Assembly: GCF_002979555.1 (NCBI RefSeq)
Contig: NZ_PCOZ01000003.1
Coordinates: 62,001-126,000 of the forward strand
DNA length: 64,000 nt
Origin: Pseudomonas sp. MYb60
Lineage (GTDB): Bacteria > Pseudomonadota > Gammaproteobacteria > Pseudomonadales > Pseudomonadaceae
Direction of reading: 5' to 3'
The notes under the pieces were generated by a model. That model saw only the letters and a program-made list of their open reading frames with translations, did no database searches and had not been told where the DNA came from. This document shows positions 27,599 to 35,891 of the stretch, piece by piece (position 1 is the first letter of the stretch; every line of letters begins with the position of its first letter). A program made the translations under genes and the position numbers.

Positions 27599-29008
27599 TC
27601 AGTCCTCCACCACCCAGGTGTCCTTGGTTCCGCCGCCCTGCGACGAGTTGACGATCAGTGAACCTTCACGCAACGCCACGCGTGTCAGGCCACCGGGTAC
27701 CAGGCGGGTTTCCTTGCCGGACAGCACAAAGGGCCGCAGGTCGATATGCCGGGGCGCGATGCCGTTTTCGACAAAGGTGGGGCAGGTGGACAGGCTCAGG
27801 GTGGGTTGGGCGATGTATGCGTGGGGCCGCGCCTTGATGCGCTGGCGAAAATCCTCGATTTCGGCAGCGGTGGACGCCGGCCCGACCAGCATGCCGTAGC
27901 CGCCAGAGCCCTGGGTTTCCTTGACCACCAGGTCTGGCAGGTGGGCCAGCACATGGGACAGTTCGTCAGGCTTGCGGCACTGGAACGTCGGCACGTTTTG
28001 CAGCACCGGTTCTTCATCGAGGTAGAAGCGGATCATTTCCGGCACATAAGGGTAAATCGACTTGTCATCGGCCACGCCGGTGCCGATCGCGTTGGCCAGC
28101 ACTACGTTGCCCGCGCAATACGCCGCGACCAGCCCCGGTACGCCGAGCATGGATTCGGGGTTGAACGCCTGGGGGTCGAGGAACGCGTCGTCGATGCGGC
28201 GGTAGATCACGTCCACGGCCTTGGGGCCGTCGGTGGTACGCATGAACACCTTGAGGTCGTGCACGAACAGGTCGGCGCCTTCCACCAGTTCCACGCCCAT
28301 TTCCCGGGCCAGGAACGCATGCTCGAAGAACGCGCTGTTGAAGCGGCCCGGGGTCAGCACCACCACGTTGGGATTGTCCAGGCGGCTGGCGCTTTTCAGG
28401 GTCTTGAGCAGCAGGTTGGGGTAGTGGTCCACCGGGGCGATCCGCTGTTTGGCGAACACCTCGGGAAACAGGCGCATCATCATCTTGCGGTCTTCGAGCA
28501 TGTAGCTCACGCCGCTGGGGGTGCGCAGGTTGTCTTCCAGCACGTAGTAGGTGCCGTCACCGTCGCGCACCAGGTCGACACCGGAGATGTGGGAATAGAT
28601 GTCGCGGTGCAGGTCCAAGCCGACCATTGCCTTCTGATAGCCCTCGTTGCCCAGCACCTGGTCCGCCGGAATGATCCCGGCTTTGATGATGCGTTGGTCG
28701 TGGTAGATGTCGGCGAGAAACATGTTCAGCGCCGTAACGCGTTGGATGCAGCCGCGTTCGATCACGCTCCACTCGCTGGCGGGGATGCTGCGGGGGATGA
28801 TATCGAAGGGGATCAGGCGTTCAGTGTCTTGCTCGTCGCCGTACAGGGTGAAGGTGATGCCGGCGCGATGGAAGAGCAAGTCGGCTTCGCGGCGACGCTG
28901 GGCCAGCACTTCGGGTGGCGTGTTGGCCAGCCAGCGGGAAAAATCCTGATAGTGCGCACGGCACACGCCATTTGCGTCATTCATTTCATCGAAGAAAGAT
29001 CGAGCCAT
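27599..29008 (-). CDS. circularly permuted ATP-grasp type 2 protein (DUF404/407)
   Basis: The 469-residue protein carries the family hallmarks DGTYYVLEDNLRTPSGVSYMLEDR, DVIYRRIDDAFLDP, VVKETQGSGGYGM and the closing SSQGGGTKDTWV. These resemble an ATP-grasp ligase with its lobes in permuted order, expected to join a carboxylate and an amine with ATP. The start at 29008 has CAAGGTACTGGA before it. It is the first gene of a two-gene operon with the alpha-E gene. The substrate is unknown. Confidence 0.9.
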   Translation of the reverse strand: MARSFFDEMNDANGVCRAHYQDFSRWLANTPPEVLAQRRREADLLFHRAGITFTLYGDEQDTERLIPFDIIPRSIPASEWSVIERGCIQRVTALNMFLADIYHDQRIIKAGIIPADQVLGNEGYQKAMVGLDLHRDIYSHISGVDLVRDGDGTYYVLEDNLRTPSGVSYMLEDRKMMMRLFPEVFAKQRIAPVDHYPNLLLKTLKSASRLDNPNVVVLTPGRFNSAFFEHAFLAREMGVELVEGADLFVHDLKVFMRTTDGPKAVDVIYRRIDDAFLDPQAFNPESMLGVPGLVAAYCAGNVVLANAIGTGVADDKSIYPYVPEMIRFYLDEEPVLQNVPTFQCRKPDELSHVLAHLPDLVVKETQGSGGYGMLVGPASTAAEIEDFRQRIKARPHAYIAQPTLSLSTCPTFVENGIAPRHIDLRPFVLSGKETRLVPGGLTRVALREGSLIVNSSQGGGTKDTWVVED

Positions 29009-29415
29009 TCCAGTACCTTGTCAGTGCCGAGGGAAGCGTGGGTGGCACTGCCGCTTTGAAAAACGCATGTTTATGAGCCCGTGGCGCAGGGTGCCATAGG
29101 GCCTGGTCCTTGTTTTCTTATGGGATCGGCTCTGGGTCGGGGGGTAACGAATGCTCCTGTGTGCGGGCGGTAGTGAAGGGATAAAGCAATGCGTGTGCCG
29201 GAATGCCCGGTTTGTTCATTCCAGAGCGTCATGTGGGTCAGCCGCGTGCTTATTGCCCTACGGAAGTTCCTGTATACGCCTGTTTTCAATCATCCAAGCA
29301 CCTGTTCCGCGCTTCAGTGACGTGCGCGCTGCGCCTCATAATGGTGCGCGAGCGAACTGAACTTCATCGGCCCCCCGTTCATCTAACCAGTCTTGACCCT
29401 GTGTGGAGCACGCCC
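29009..29415. other. 407-base interval without a clear gene
   Basis: The interval separates two divergent genes and should hold their promoters. I see no convincing ORF with a ribosome binding site, no strong hairpin with a T-tract and no repeat. A frame open from 29203 into the next gene lacks coding character before 29416. Confidence 0.5.
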
Positions 29416-29961
29416 GTGCCCAGAATCATCTCCCCCTTGAATCCTGAAGCGACGTTGACCGATCACAGCGAGCACAACGCCAAGATCTTCGGGTCACCCA
29501 AGGATCGCCTGGATTTCTACCGACGCGAGATCCAGTACGAAACCACCATCCTCGCCAACCGCACGGACGCCTACCTGACGGCGCAATCCTTTCTGGTCAT
29601 CGCCTTCGTGTCCGGCATGGGCAACCTCAATCCTGAATGGGGCAAGCTGTTCACCCTGGTGATCCCATTGTTTCTCGCGCTGTTGGGCATTCTCAGCTCC
29701 CTCAACGCGTGGCCGGGGATACGGGCGGCGTATGACATCATCGATCACTGGCACTTCAAGCAGAGCCACCTGCTGCACAGTGAGCCGGTGATGGGCCTGG
29801 CCTACGATGAGTCGCCGCTGTTTTCCGAACGCGAGTCTTCCCACAAGGGCTATCGCAAGTCGCTGCTGTTTTCGGTGCGTACCCCGTGGATTTTCATGGT
29901 GTTCTGGGTCCTGCTGGCGGCCTATGCGTTCTACATCCAGGTGGATAATCCCGGAGGCTGA
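29416..29961 (+). CDS. small membrane protein, possibly RipA-like, unknown function
   Basis: The protein has about 181 residues from a GTG start at 29416 that follows GGAGCACGCCC. A soluble N-terminal part (KDRLDFYRREIQYETTILANRTDAY) precedes two or three membrane segments: one from AQSFLVIAFVSGMG into LFTLVIPLFLALLGIL, and one at the end, WIFMVFWVLLAAYAFYI. This resembles the RipA-type membrane proteins seen in Pseudomonas, but I am not sure. It appears to stand alone. A longer form from 29203 is unlikely. Confidence 0.65.
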   Translation: MPRIISPLNPEATLTDHSEHNAKIFGSPKDRLDFYRREIQYETTILANRTDAYLTAQSFLVIAFVSGMGNLNPEWGKLFTLVIPLFLALLGILSSLNAWPGIRAAYDIIDHWHFKQSHLLHSEPVMGLAYDESPLFSERESSHKGYRKSLLFSVRTPWIFMVFWVLLAAYAFYIQVDNPGG

Positions 29962-30043
29962 ACAACTGAATGGAACTTCATTGGTTTGGCCGGCGCCTTA
30001 GCTTTACGCAGGTAAAAATTCAGACCCTGCAAAGAGGTGACCC

Positions 30044-30256
30044 ATGAGCAATGATCACGACCCTCAAGTTGACGGCCGCAACGACCCGGCCATCGACGGC
30101 GGCGAACCGGCACCGGGTACCGCGGCCGACGCGCCCAAGGACCCGACGCCCGCCAGCGACCCGGATGCCAAGGACAACGACTACAGCCCGGACTTCAAGC
30201 CCGAGCCGGAAGTCAAGCCTGAAACCGATGCCGACATCGATACCCAAGGCGGCTAG
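30044..30256 (+). CDS. small acidic disordered protein, 70 residues
   Basis: The protein is rich in Asp, Pro, Glu and Lys (SNDHDPQVDGRNDPAIDGG, and the PDFKPEPEVKPETDAD end) with almost no hydrophobic residues, so it should be disordered. AAAGAGGTGACCC before the ATG is a strong ribosome binding site. It lies 11 bases before another acidic small gene and forms an operon with it. No function is known to me. Confidence 0.7.
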   Translation: MSNDHDPQVDGRNDPAIDGGEPAPGTAADAPKDPTPASDPDAKDNDYSPDFKPEPEVKPETDADIDTQGG

Positions 30257-30267
30257 AGGAGACCAGC

Positions 30268-30402
30268 ATGTCTAAAGAACTGGACGACGAACTCAACGAC
30301 CCAGGCAACGAAGACCCGGGCTCCTTGATGGATGACGCAGAAGTGCCGCTCAATGATCTGGACGAAGCAGCGGATGTGGGCAACAGCGAGAATCAGGACT
30401 GA
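30268..30402 (+). CDS. small acidic protein, 44 residues
   Basis: ATG 30268 follows AGAGGAGACCAGC, an excellent ribosome binding site. The 44-codon frame encodes a highly acidic peptide (MSKELDDELNDPGNEDPGS...) of the same flavour as the preceding gene. Its last 10 bases overlap the end of the antiporter gene on the other strand. The function is unknown; the strong start signal and the pairing with 30044-30256 argue that it is real. Confidence 0.6.
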   Translation: MSKELDDELNDPGNEDPGSLMDDAEVPLNDLDEAADVGNSENQD

Positions 30403-31745
30403 TCGTCCGCTTTGGCTCGTCGTTCATACCAGGCCAGCATTGGTTGGGTGCTCAACCCATGAACGACGATGCTCAAGGCGATCACCGATAAGGTGAGGTT
30501 CACGGCTACCGCACTGCTGGTGCCGATGAGCCCGTGGTTCAGCGCGTAGAACAGGTAGTAGATGCTGCCAATCCCCCGAATGCCAAACCAACCCACCAGC
30601 CCGCGTTGACGGCCCGTGAGCAATTGCCCCCAAGGCATCGCCAGCACGCTGACTGGCCGGATTACGCAAAACAGCAGTGCGGCAATCGGCAATGCACGCC
30701 AATCCCAATGGCTGGCGAGCACCACACCGAGCACCGTCACCAGGAAAACCTCCATCGAGCGTTCCACCAGGCTGCCAAACGACAGCATGTCGCCCATCAT
30801 CACGCCGGCGGCGATCTGCGTGTCTTGAAGCTCACTGACGTCGCCTTTCAACGCTCGATCCGGCTCCACTTCCAGGTGACCCACTACCGGTAGCGCCAGG
30901 TGTTCGGACGGCGTCCGGGAATTGCCGGTGGACCTGAACTCGGCCTGGCGCAGACCCAATCCTGCCGCGAAGACCGAGAGAAACCCGTAGCCGCCCATCG
31001 CCTCGGCCACCACGTAAGCCAGGGCGATCAGGGCCAATGTCAGGTAGTCATTCGGGGACAGTGTGCTGTCGCTGTGGGTGATGCGCAGCCATAACGTCAG
31101 GCGCCCGATGCCGCGGCCCATCCAGTAACCGATCAGCAGTCCTGCAGGCACCGCCCAGAGAAGGTTCTTCAGGACCCAGCCGTTGAACCAATCACCGTCG
31201 AATCCGCCGTGCTGCATGAACAGCAGGGCGAAGATCACGAAGGGGAATGCGGTGCCGTCATTCATTCCCGCCTCGCCGGACAAGCCGAAGCGCAAGGCGT
31301 CATAGTCCTGCGCATCGTTGACCTGAACCAGCCCCGCCAGCACGGGGTCGGTAGGCGCCAGGATCGCCCCGACCATCAACGACACCCCCCATGACAGCGC
31401 GAACAGGTAGTGCAACGCCAGGCAGATCCCCAGGATGGTCAGCAACATCACTGGCCCCGCCATGCCATAGGCGATGCGCCACATGCGGTGCCTGAGGGGC
31501 AGGCGCAGTTTCAGGCCGCTGACGAACAGTGAAAACAGTACAGCGACTTCAGTGAGGTGCTCCATCCAGCGCGCCGAGCCCTTGATGTCCAGGTGCAGCA
31601 GGTCCACGCCCAACGGCCCGATGGCCACACCCAGTAACAGGCACACGGCGGACGTCGTGACCGGCATCCAGCGTAGATAGGAGGAGGTGAGGGCGAGGGT
31701 GAGCAATACGGCGCCCAGTACGGCCATCCATAGAATAAAGGTCAT
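30393..31745 (-). CDS. cation:proton antiporter (CPA1, NhaP-like)
   Basis: This inner-membrane protein of about 450 residues has 12 or so helices and the CPA1 core: GVAIGPLGVDLL, SWGVSLMVGAILAPTDPVLAGLV with the ion-binding TDP, and FGLSGEAGMNDGTAFPFVIFALL with the conserved ND. It should exchange Na+ or K+ for protons. The start at 31745 follows AGGACTGGTTCG; the ten codons upstream lack a site. It has no long cytoplasmic tail. It is transcribed towards the small acidic proteins and overlaps the last by 10 bases. Confidence 0.9.
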   Translation of the reverse strand: MTFILWMAVLGAVLLTLALTSSYLRWMPVTTSAVCLLLGVAIGPLGVDLLHLDIKGSARWMEHLTEVAVLFSLFVSGLKLRLPLRHRMWRIAYGMAGPVMLLTILGICLALHYLFALSWGVSLMVGAILAPTDPVLAGLVQVNDAQDYDALRFGLSGEAGMNDGTAFPFVIFALLFMQHGGFDGDWFNGWVLKNLLWAVPAGLLIGYWMGRGIGRLTLWLRITHSDSTLSPNDYLTLALIALAYVVAEAMGGYGFLSVFAAGLGLRQAEFRSTGNSRTPSEHLALPVVGHLEVEPDRALKGDVSELQDTQIAAGVMMGDMLSFGSLVERSMEVFLVTVLGVVLASHWDWRALPIAALLFCVIRPVSVLAMPWGQLLTGRQRGLVGWFGIRGIGSIYYLFYALNHGLIGTSSAVAVNLTLSVIALSIVVHGLSTQPMLAWYERRAKADDQS

Positions 31746-31808
31746 CGAACCAGTCCTGGGCCGTGGTAGATCCACGTTGGAGAGTGGCCTCAGGAAGCTG
31801 GTTCAATA

Positions 31809-32252
31809 TCATTCGCCCGCCAACGGTGGCAGCCGCCGTTTCACCGGGGTTTTCTTGACGATGGCCGTGTTGGTTTCGGCGTAGGCATTCAGGCGGTCGA
31901 GCAGGCTGTCCAAGTGATCCATGGTGCGCACATGCAGGCGCGCGATAAAGCAGTCTTCGCCGGTAACCTTGTCGCACTCGGTGAACTCGGGGATCGCCTG
32001 GATCTGCCGCTCGACTTCGTGCAACTTGCCGGGCAGGGGGCGGATACGCACGATGGCTTGCAGCAGGTAGCCGAAGTGTTTGGGGTCGATGGTGACCGTG
32101 TAGTGGGTGAGCACGCCGCGCTCCTCCAGGCGCCGCAACCGTTCGCTGACGCTGGGTGACGACAGCCCGGTGATGCCCGCCAGTGCCTTGAGTGACAAGC
32201 GCGAGTCATCCATCAAAGCGACGATCAGTTGCTGGTCGATAGTGTCGATCAT
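31809..32252 (-). CDS. Lrp/AsnC family transcriptional regulator
   Basis: The 147-residue protein opens IDTIDQQLIVALMDDSRLSLKALA with a winged helix-turn-helix (LSSPSVSERLRRLEERGV). A C-terminal RAM ligand-binding domain follows (FIARLHVRTMDHLDSLLDRL). Such proteins sense amino acids. It is divergent from an EamA exporter gene 108 bases away, the usual arrangement of an Lrp regulator and the exporter it controls. Confidence 0.92.
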   Translation of the reverse strand: MIDTIDQQLIVALMDDSRLSLKALAGITGLSSPSVSERLRRLEERGVLTHYTVTIDPKHFGYLLQAIVRIRPLPGKLHEVERQIQAIPEFTECDKVTGEDCFIARLHVRTMDHLDSLLDRLNAYAETNTAIVKKTPVKRRLPPLAGE

Positions 32253-32360
32253 GAAGTCTGCCTAATAAGAAAAGGTCAACGGGGCATTTCGCCTTAGTTA
32301 CTCACTGGAGCGGTTGCAGCGCAGATTGCCATACTTGAGCCTCACTTGAGGAGCCTATAC

Positions 32361-33263
32361 ATGGACACTTCCATTCGTCGCGGGTCGTGGGAAATGGTCG
32401 CCGCCATGCTGATTTCGGGCACTATCGGCTGGTTTGTGCTGGTGTCGGGTGTGTCGGTGATCGAAGTGGTGTTCTGGCGCTGCGTCATCGGCGGGCTGAC
32501 GCTGCTGCTGGTGTGCGCGGGGTTGGGCTACCTGCGGCGCGATCTGCTCAGTTGGCAGGCATTGGGCCTGGCAATGCTCAGTGGCCTGGCGATTGTCGGC
32601 AATTGGCTATTGCTGTTCGAGTCCTACTCACGGGCGTCCATCGCCATCAGCACAGCGGTGTACAACGTGCAGCCGTTCATGCTGGTGATGCTGGCAGCGG
32701 TGTTCCTGGGCGAAAAGATCACCGTGCAGAAACTTGCCTGGCTGAGTCTGGCCTTTGTCGGCATGTTGGCAATCGTCACGGCTCACGGCGCGCGTCAGGG
32801 CGGTGGCGAATACCTGATGGGGGTCGTTTTGGCACTGGGCGCGGCATTTCTCTATGCGGTAGCGGCATTGATCATCAAGCGCTTGAAGGGTATACCGCCG
32901 CACCTGCTGGCGCTGATCCAGGTTACGACCGGTGCGCTGCTGCTGGCGCCGCTGGTGCCCTGGAACACCCTGCCGGTCGCCCCGAATGCCTGGGCGGCAC
33001 TGGCCACACTCGGCGTGGTGCATACCGGCGTGATGTACGTGCTGCTCTACGGTGCGATCCAGAAACTGCCGACGGCCTTGACCGGCGCCCTGTCGTTCAT
33101 CTATCCGATTGCGGCGATCTTCGTCGATTGGATCGCCTTCGGGCATCGGTTGGGCGCGCTGCAATGGCTGGGGGTGGCAGCGATTCTGCTGGCGGCTGCG
33201 GGGTTGCAGCGGGGCTGGTGGTGGCCCCGCTCCCGGAGGGTCAGTGCGTGCCCTGAAAGATGA
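32361..33263 (+). CDS. EamA/DMT family exporter
   Basis: The 300-residue membrane protein has ten hydrophobic segments in two EamA repeats (WFVLVSGVSVIEVVFWRCVI in the first; AFLYAVAALIIKRLKGIPP and GALSFIYPIAAIFVDWI in the second). DMT exporters of this type export amino acids or metabolites. GAGGAGCCTATAC precedes ATG 32361. Its divergent Lrp partner suggests amino acid-responsive control. The 3' end overlaps the convergent rlhA gene by 23 bases. Confidence 0.9.
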   Translation: MDTSIRRGSWEMVAAMLISGTIGWFVLVSGVSVIEVVFWRCVIGGLTLLLVCAGLGYLRRDLLSWQALGLAMLSGLAIVGNWLLLFESYSRASIAISTAVYNVQPFMLVMLAAVFLGEKITVQKLAWLSLAFVGMLAIVTAHGARQGGGEYLMGVVLALGAAFLYAVAALIIKRLKGIPPHLLALIQVTTGALLLAPLVPWNTLPVAPNAWAALATLGVVHTGVMYVLLYGAIQKLPTALTGALSFIYPIAAIFVDWIAFGHRLGALQWLGVAAILLAAAGLQRGWWWPRSRRVSACPER

Positions 33264-35220
33264 TGTTTTCCGGGTTGAAATGCTCTACCGCGCTGCCTGG
33301 TTGCGGCAAGCCAAGGATATGCCCCTTGATCTTGCCCACCACGTGCATCTCGCACGGCTTGCAGTCGAACTTCAGCGTCAGCACTTCATCGCCATGGATC
33401 AATTGCATCGGCGCCACCTTGGTCTTCACCCCCGTCACACCCTTGGCCTGTTTCGGGCACAGGTTGAACGAGAAACGCAGGCAGTGCTTGGTGATCATCA
33501 CCGGCACTTCGCCGGTTTCTTCATGGGCTTCAAAGGCCGCGTCGATCAGCTTGACGCCGTGACGGTGGTAGAAGTCGCGGGCCTTCTGGTTGTAGACGTT
33601 GGCCAGGAACGACAGGTGGGCCTCCGGGTACACCGGCGGCGGGGTGCTTTCGGCTTTGCGGCCACCGCGCGGGTGCGCAGCCACACGGGCGGCGGTCAGC
33701 GCCTCGATCACTTCGCGGCGCAAGGCCTTGAGCTGCGAGTTGGGGATGAAGAACGCCTGCGGTGCATCCAGCTGGATGTCGGTGGCGTGGTATTCGGTGG
33801 TACCCAGTTGGCCGAGCAGGTCGCGCAGGGTGTCCAGCGCCTGTTCCGGTTTGTTGGCCACGCCAAATGGGCCGGGCAGGGTGACACTGGCGCTGATGCC
33901 TTCTTCGCTGGTCGCCGTGACTTCAAGCTGCGCTTCGCGCAGACGCGCGGCCCAGGTCAGGCCGATTCGACGTTCGGACGACGTCTTGAGCAGCGCCTGT
34001 TGCCAGTTATGGTCCAGGTTGCGGTTCAGCGGGTGGTTCGGGCGCAACTGGTGCAGGCCGGCGGGCATTTCGTTCGGCTCGACGCGGTAGCGGTAGCGCT
34101 TCTGGCCGTCTTCTTCGAATTCGCCCTTAGGCTCGGCGATGTTGGCACGGAAACCCACCACTTCGCGCTTGACCAGCACATTGAGGCCGTCGCCATTGGA
34201 CAGTGGCTCATGGGTGACCACCTGCAAGTCACGCTTGCCGGCTTTCTCTACCACGCCGACCGGCAGGCCGGTGAAGGTCGGGGTGTCGAAGGCGCCGATG
34301 TCGACCTTGCGGTCGGTCACGAAATAGTCGGTGCTGCCACGGTGGAAGGTTTTTTCCGGGTCCGGCAGGAAGAAGTGCGCGGTACGCCCGCTGGAGGCAC
34401 GGGCCAGGTCCGGGCGGTCTTCAAGCACTTCATCGAGGCGCTGGCGGTAGTAGGCGGTGATGTTCTTCACATAGCCCATGTCCTTGTAGCGACCTTCGAT
34501 CTTGAACGAACGCACGCCGGCCTCGACCAGCGCGCGAATGTTGGCGCTCTGGTTGTTGTCTTTCATCGACAACAGGTGCTTTTCGAAGGCCACGACGCGG
34601 CCCTGGTCATCTTTCAAGGTGTACGGCAGGCGGCAGGCCTGGGAGCAGTCGCCACGGTTGGCGCTGCGGCCGTTCTGCGCGTGGGAGATGTTGCACTGCC
34701 CGGAGAACGCCACGCACAGGGCGCCGTGGATGAAGAACTCGATGGCGGCATCGGTCTCGTCGGCGATGGCGCGGATCTCTTGCAGGTTCAGCTCGCGGGC
34801 CAGTACCAGCTGGGAGAAGCCGGCCTGGTCGAGAAACTTGGCGCGGCCCAGGGTGCGGATGTCGGTCTGGGTACTGGCGTGCAGCTCGATCGGCGGGATA
34901 TCCAGCTCCATCACGCCCAGGTCTTGCACGATCAACGCATCGACGCCGGCATCGTAGAGCTGATGGATCAGCTTGCGCGCAGGTTCGAGCTCGTTGTCAT
35001 GCAAGATGGTGTTGATGGTGGTGAACACGCGCGCGTGATAACGGCGGGCGAATTCGACCAGGGACGCGATATCGCTCACGTCGTTACAGGCGTTGTGGCG
35101 GGCACCAAAGCTTGGGCCGCCAATGTAGATGGCGTCGGCGCCATGCAAGATGGCCTCGCGCGCGATGGCCACATCGCGGGCAGGGCTGAGCAATTCCAGG
35201 TGGTGCTTGGGCAAGGACAT
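33241..35220 (-). CDS. rlhA: 23S rRNA 5-hydroxycytidine C2501 synthase (U32 family)
   Basis: The 659-residue protein is very close to what I recall of Escherichia coli RlhA (YdcP). It opens LELLSPARDVAIAREAI and contains GALCVAFSGQCNISHAQNGR, NRGDCSQACRLPYTLKDDQG, SFKIEGRYKDMGYVKNIT and a Cys-containing end (CLRFSFNLCPKQAK, FDCKPCEMHV). RlhA hydroxylates cytidine 2501 of 23S rRNA using prephenate-derived chemistry and probably an iron-sulfur cluster. The start at 35220 aligns with the E. coli start; no clear ribosome binding site is seen there. A REPIN lies just upstream. Confidence 0.9.
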   Translation of the reverse strand: MSLPKHHLELLSPARDVAIAREAILHGADAIYIGGPSFGARHNACNDVSDIASLVEFARRYHARVFTTINTILHDNELEPARKLIHQLYDAGVDALIVQDLGVMELDIPPIELHASTQTDIRTLGRAKFLDQAGFSQLVLARELNLQEIRAIADETDAAIEFFIHGALCVAFSGQCNISHAQNGRSANRGDCSQACRLPYTLKDDQGRVVAFEKHLLSMKDNNQSANIRALVEAGVRSFKIEGRYKDMGYVKNITAYYRQRLDEVLEDRPDLARASSGRTAHFFLPDPEKTFHRGSTDYFVTDRKVDIGAFDTPTFTGLPVGVVEKAGKRDLQVVTHEPLSNGDGLNVLVKREVVGFRANIAEPKGEFEEDGQKRYRYRVEPNEMPAGLHQLRPNHPLNRNLDHNWQQALLKTSSERRIGLTWAARLREAQLEVTATSEEGISASVTLPGPFGVANKPEQALDTLRDLLGQLGTTEYHATDIQLDAPQAFFIPNSQLKALRREVIEALTAARVAAHPRGGRKAESTPPPVYPEAHLSFLANVYNQKARDFYHRHGVKLIDAAFEAHEETGEVPVMITKHCLRFSFNLCPKQAKGVTGVKTKVAPMQLIHGDEVLTLKFDCKPCEMHVVGKIKGHILGLPQPGSAVEHFNPENIIFQGTH

Positions 35221-35270
35221 AGTTTTTTTAGTCAGGCTTGTCACGGTTGAGGCGGGCATTGTAGCTGTAA

Positions 35271-35362
35271 ATGTGGGAGGGGGCTTGCCCCCGATTGCGG
35301 TGTGTCAGGCCACTCATCTGCTGGCTGGCCTACCGTCATCGGGGGCAAGCCCCTTCCCACAT
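35271..35362. repeat. REPIN (two REP units in inverted orientation)
   Basis: ATGTGGGAGGGGGCTTGCC (from 35271) and its near-complement GGGGCAAGCCCCTTCCCAC with a closing AT (to 35362) enclose a short spacer. It belongs to the same REP subtype as the cluster at 26.4 kb. It lies between the start of rlhA and the end of ridA. Confidence 0.88.
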
Positions 35363-35383
35363 GGGTGTTGTGCTTGATTCGGC

Positions 35384-35764
35384 TCAGGCTTTTGCGGCCA
35401 TTGCGGTCACTTCCACGCGCATGCCGTCAACCGCCAACGCCGCGACGCCAACCGCCGCCCGTACAGGCCACGGCTTGGCAAAGTAGCGCTTGTAGACTTC
35501 GTTGAATGCCGCACGGTCGGCCATGTCGGTCAGGTAGATCGTCAGGTGCATCACCCGGTCCATGCCGCTGCCAGCCTTTTCCAGGGCCACTTTCAGCGCC
35601 TGCAGCGTGCATTCGCTTTGCGCAGTGATATCGCCCAGCTCCAGGCTGCCGTCGGCACGGGTGGGGATCTGGGTGGAGACCAGGATGCCGTTGAAGCCGA
35701 CGACATCGGAGGAAATGGAGTCTGCGTCCGGGTCGGGGGTGTAGGACAGGTCTTGATTGGCCAT
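35384..35764 (-). CDS. RidA family protein
   Basis: The 126-residue protein has the RidA/YjgF fold: FNGILVSTQIPTRADGSLELGD, ECTLQALKVALEKAG, RVMHLTIYLTDM and the closing PVRAAVGVAALAVDGMRVEV, where the arginine corresponds to the catalytic carboxylate-binding Arg. RidA hydrolyses reactive imines (enamines) made by PLP enzymes. The start codon lies in the arm of a perfect inverted repeat (35761-35803), described separately. It may share a transcript with the oxaloacetate decarboxylase gene 128 bases upstream. Confidence 0.92.
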   Translation of the reverse strand: MANQDLSYTPDPDADSISSDVVGFNGILVSTQIPTRADGSLELGDITAQSECTLQALKVALEKAGSGMDRVMHLTIYLTDMADRAAFNEVYKRYFAKPWPVRAAVGVAALAVDGMRVEVTAMAAKA

Positions 35765-35803
35765 GGGCGCCTCTTGTTGACGGTAAACAGAAGGCGCCCA
35801 TGG
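35761..35803 (-). promoter_or_regulatory. start-codon hairpin of ridA
   Basis: In the direction of ridA the RNA reads CCATGGGCGCCT (35803-35792), a 19-base loop, then AGGCGCCCATGG (35772-35761): a perfect 12-bp stem. The second arm contains the ridA ATG and part of its AAGAGG ribosome binding site. If folded, the stem would hide both. This is sequence structure only; its effect on translation is inferred. Confidence 0.6.
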
Positions 35804-35891
35804 TCCTCGAAAAGCGCGGCTGGGGCAAACCGGGCCAGCAGCCTGGTTGCCACCGCCGATGGTGCGGTGGATCGCGTTGCCGAGGGTGCGA

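Noticed and set aside
33109..35250. 713-residue open frame on the plus strand
   Set aside because: It is antisense to rlhA, whose identity is certain; no motif and no ribosome binding site.
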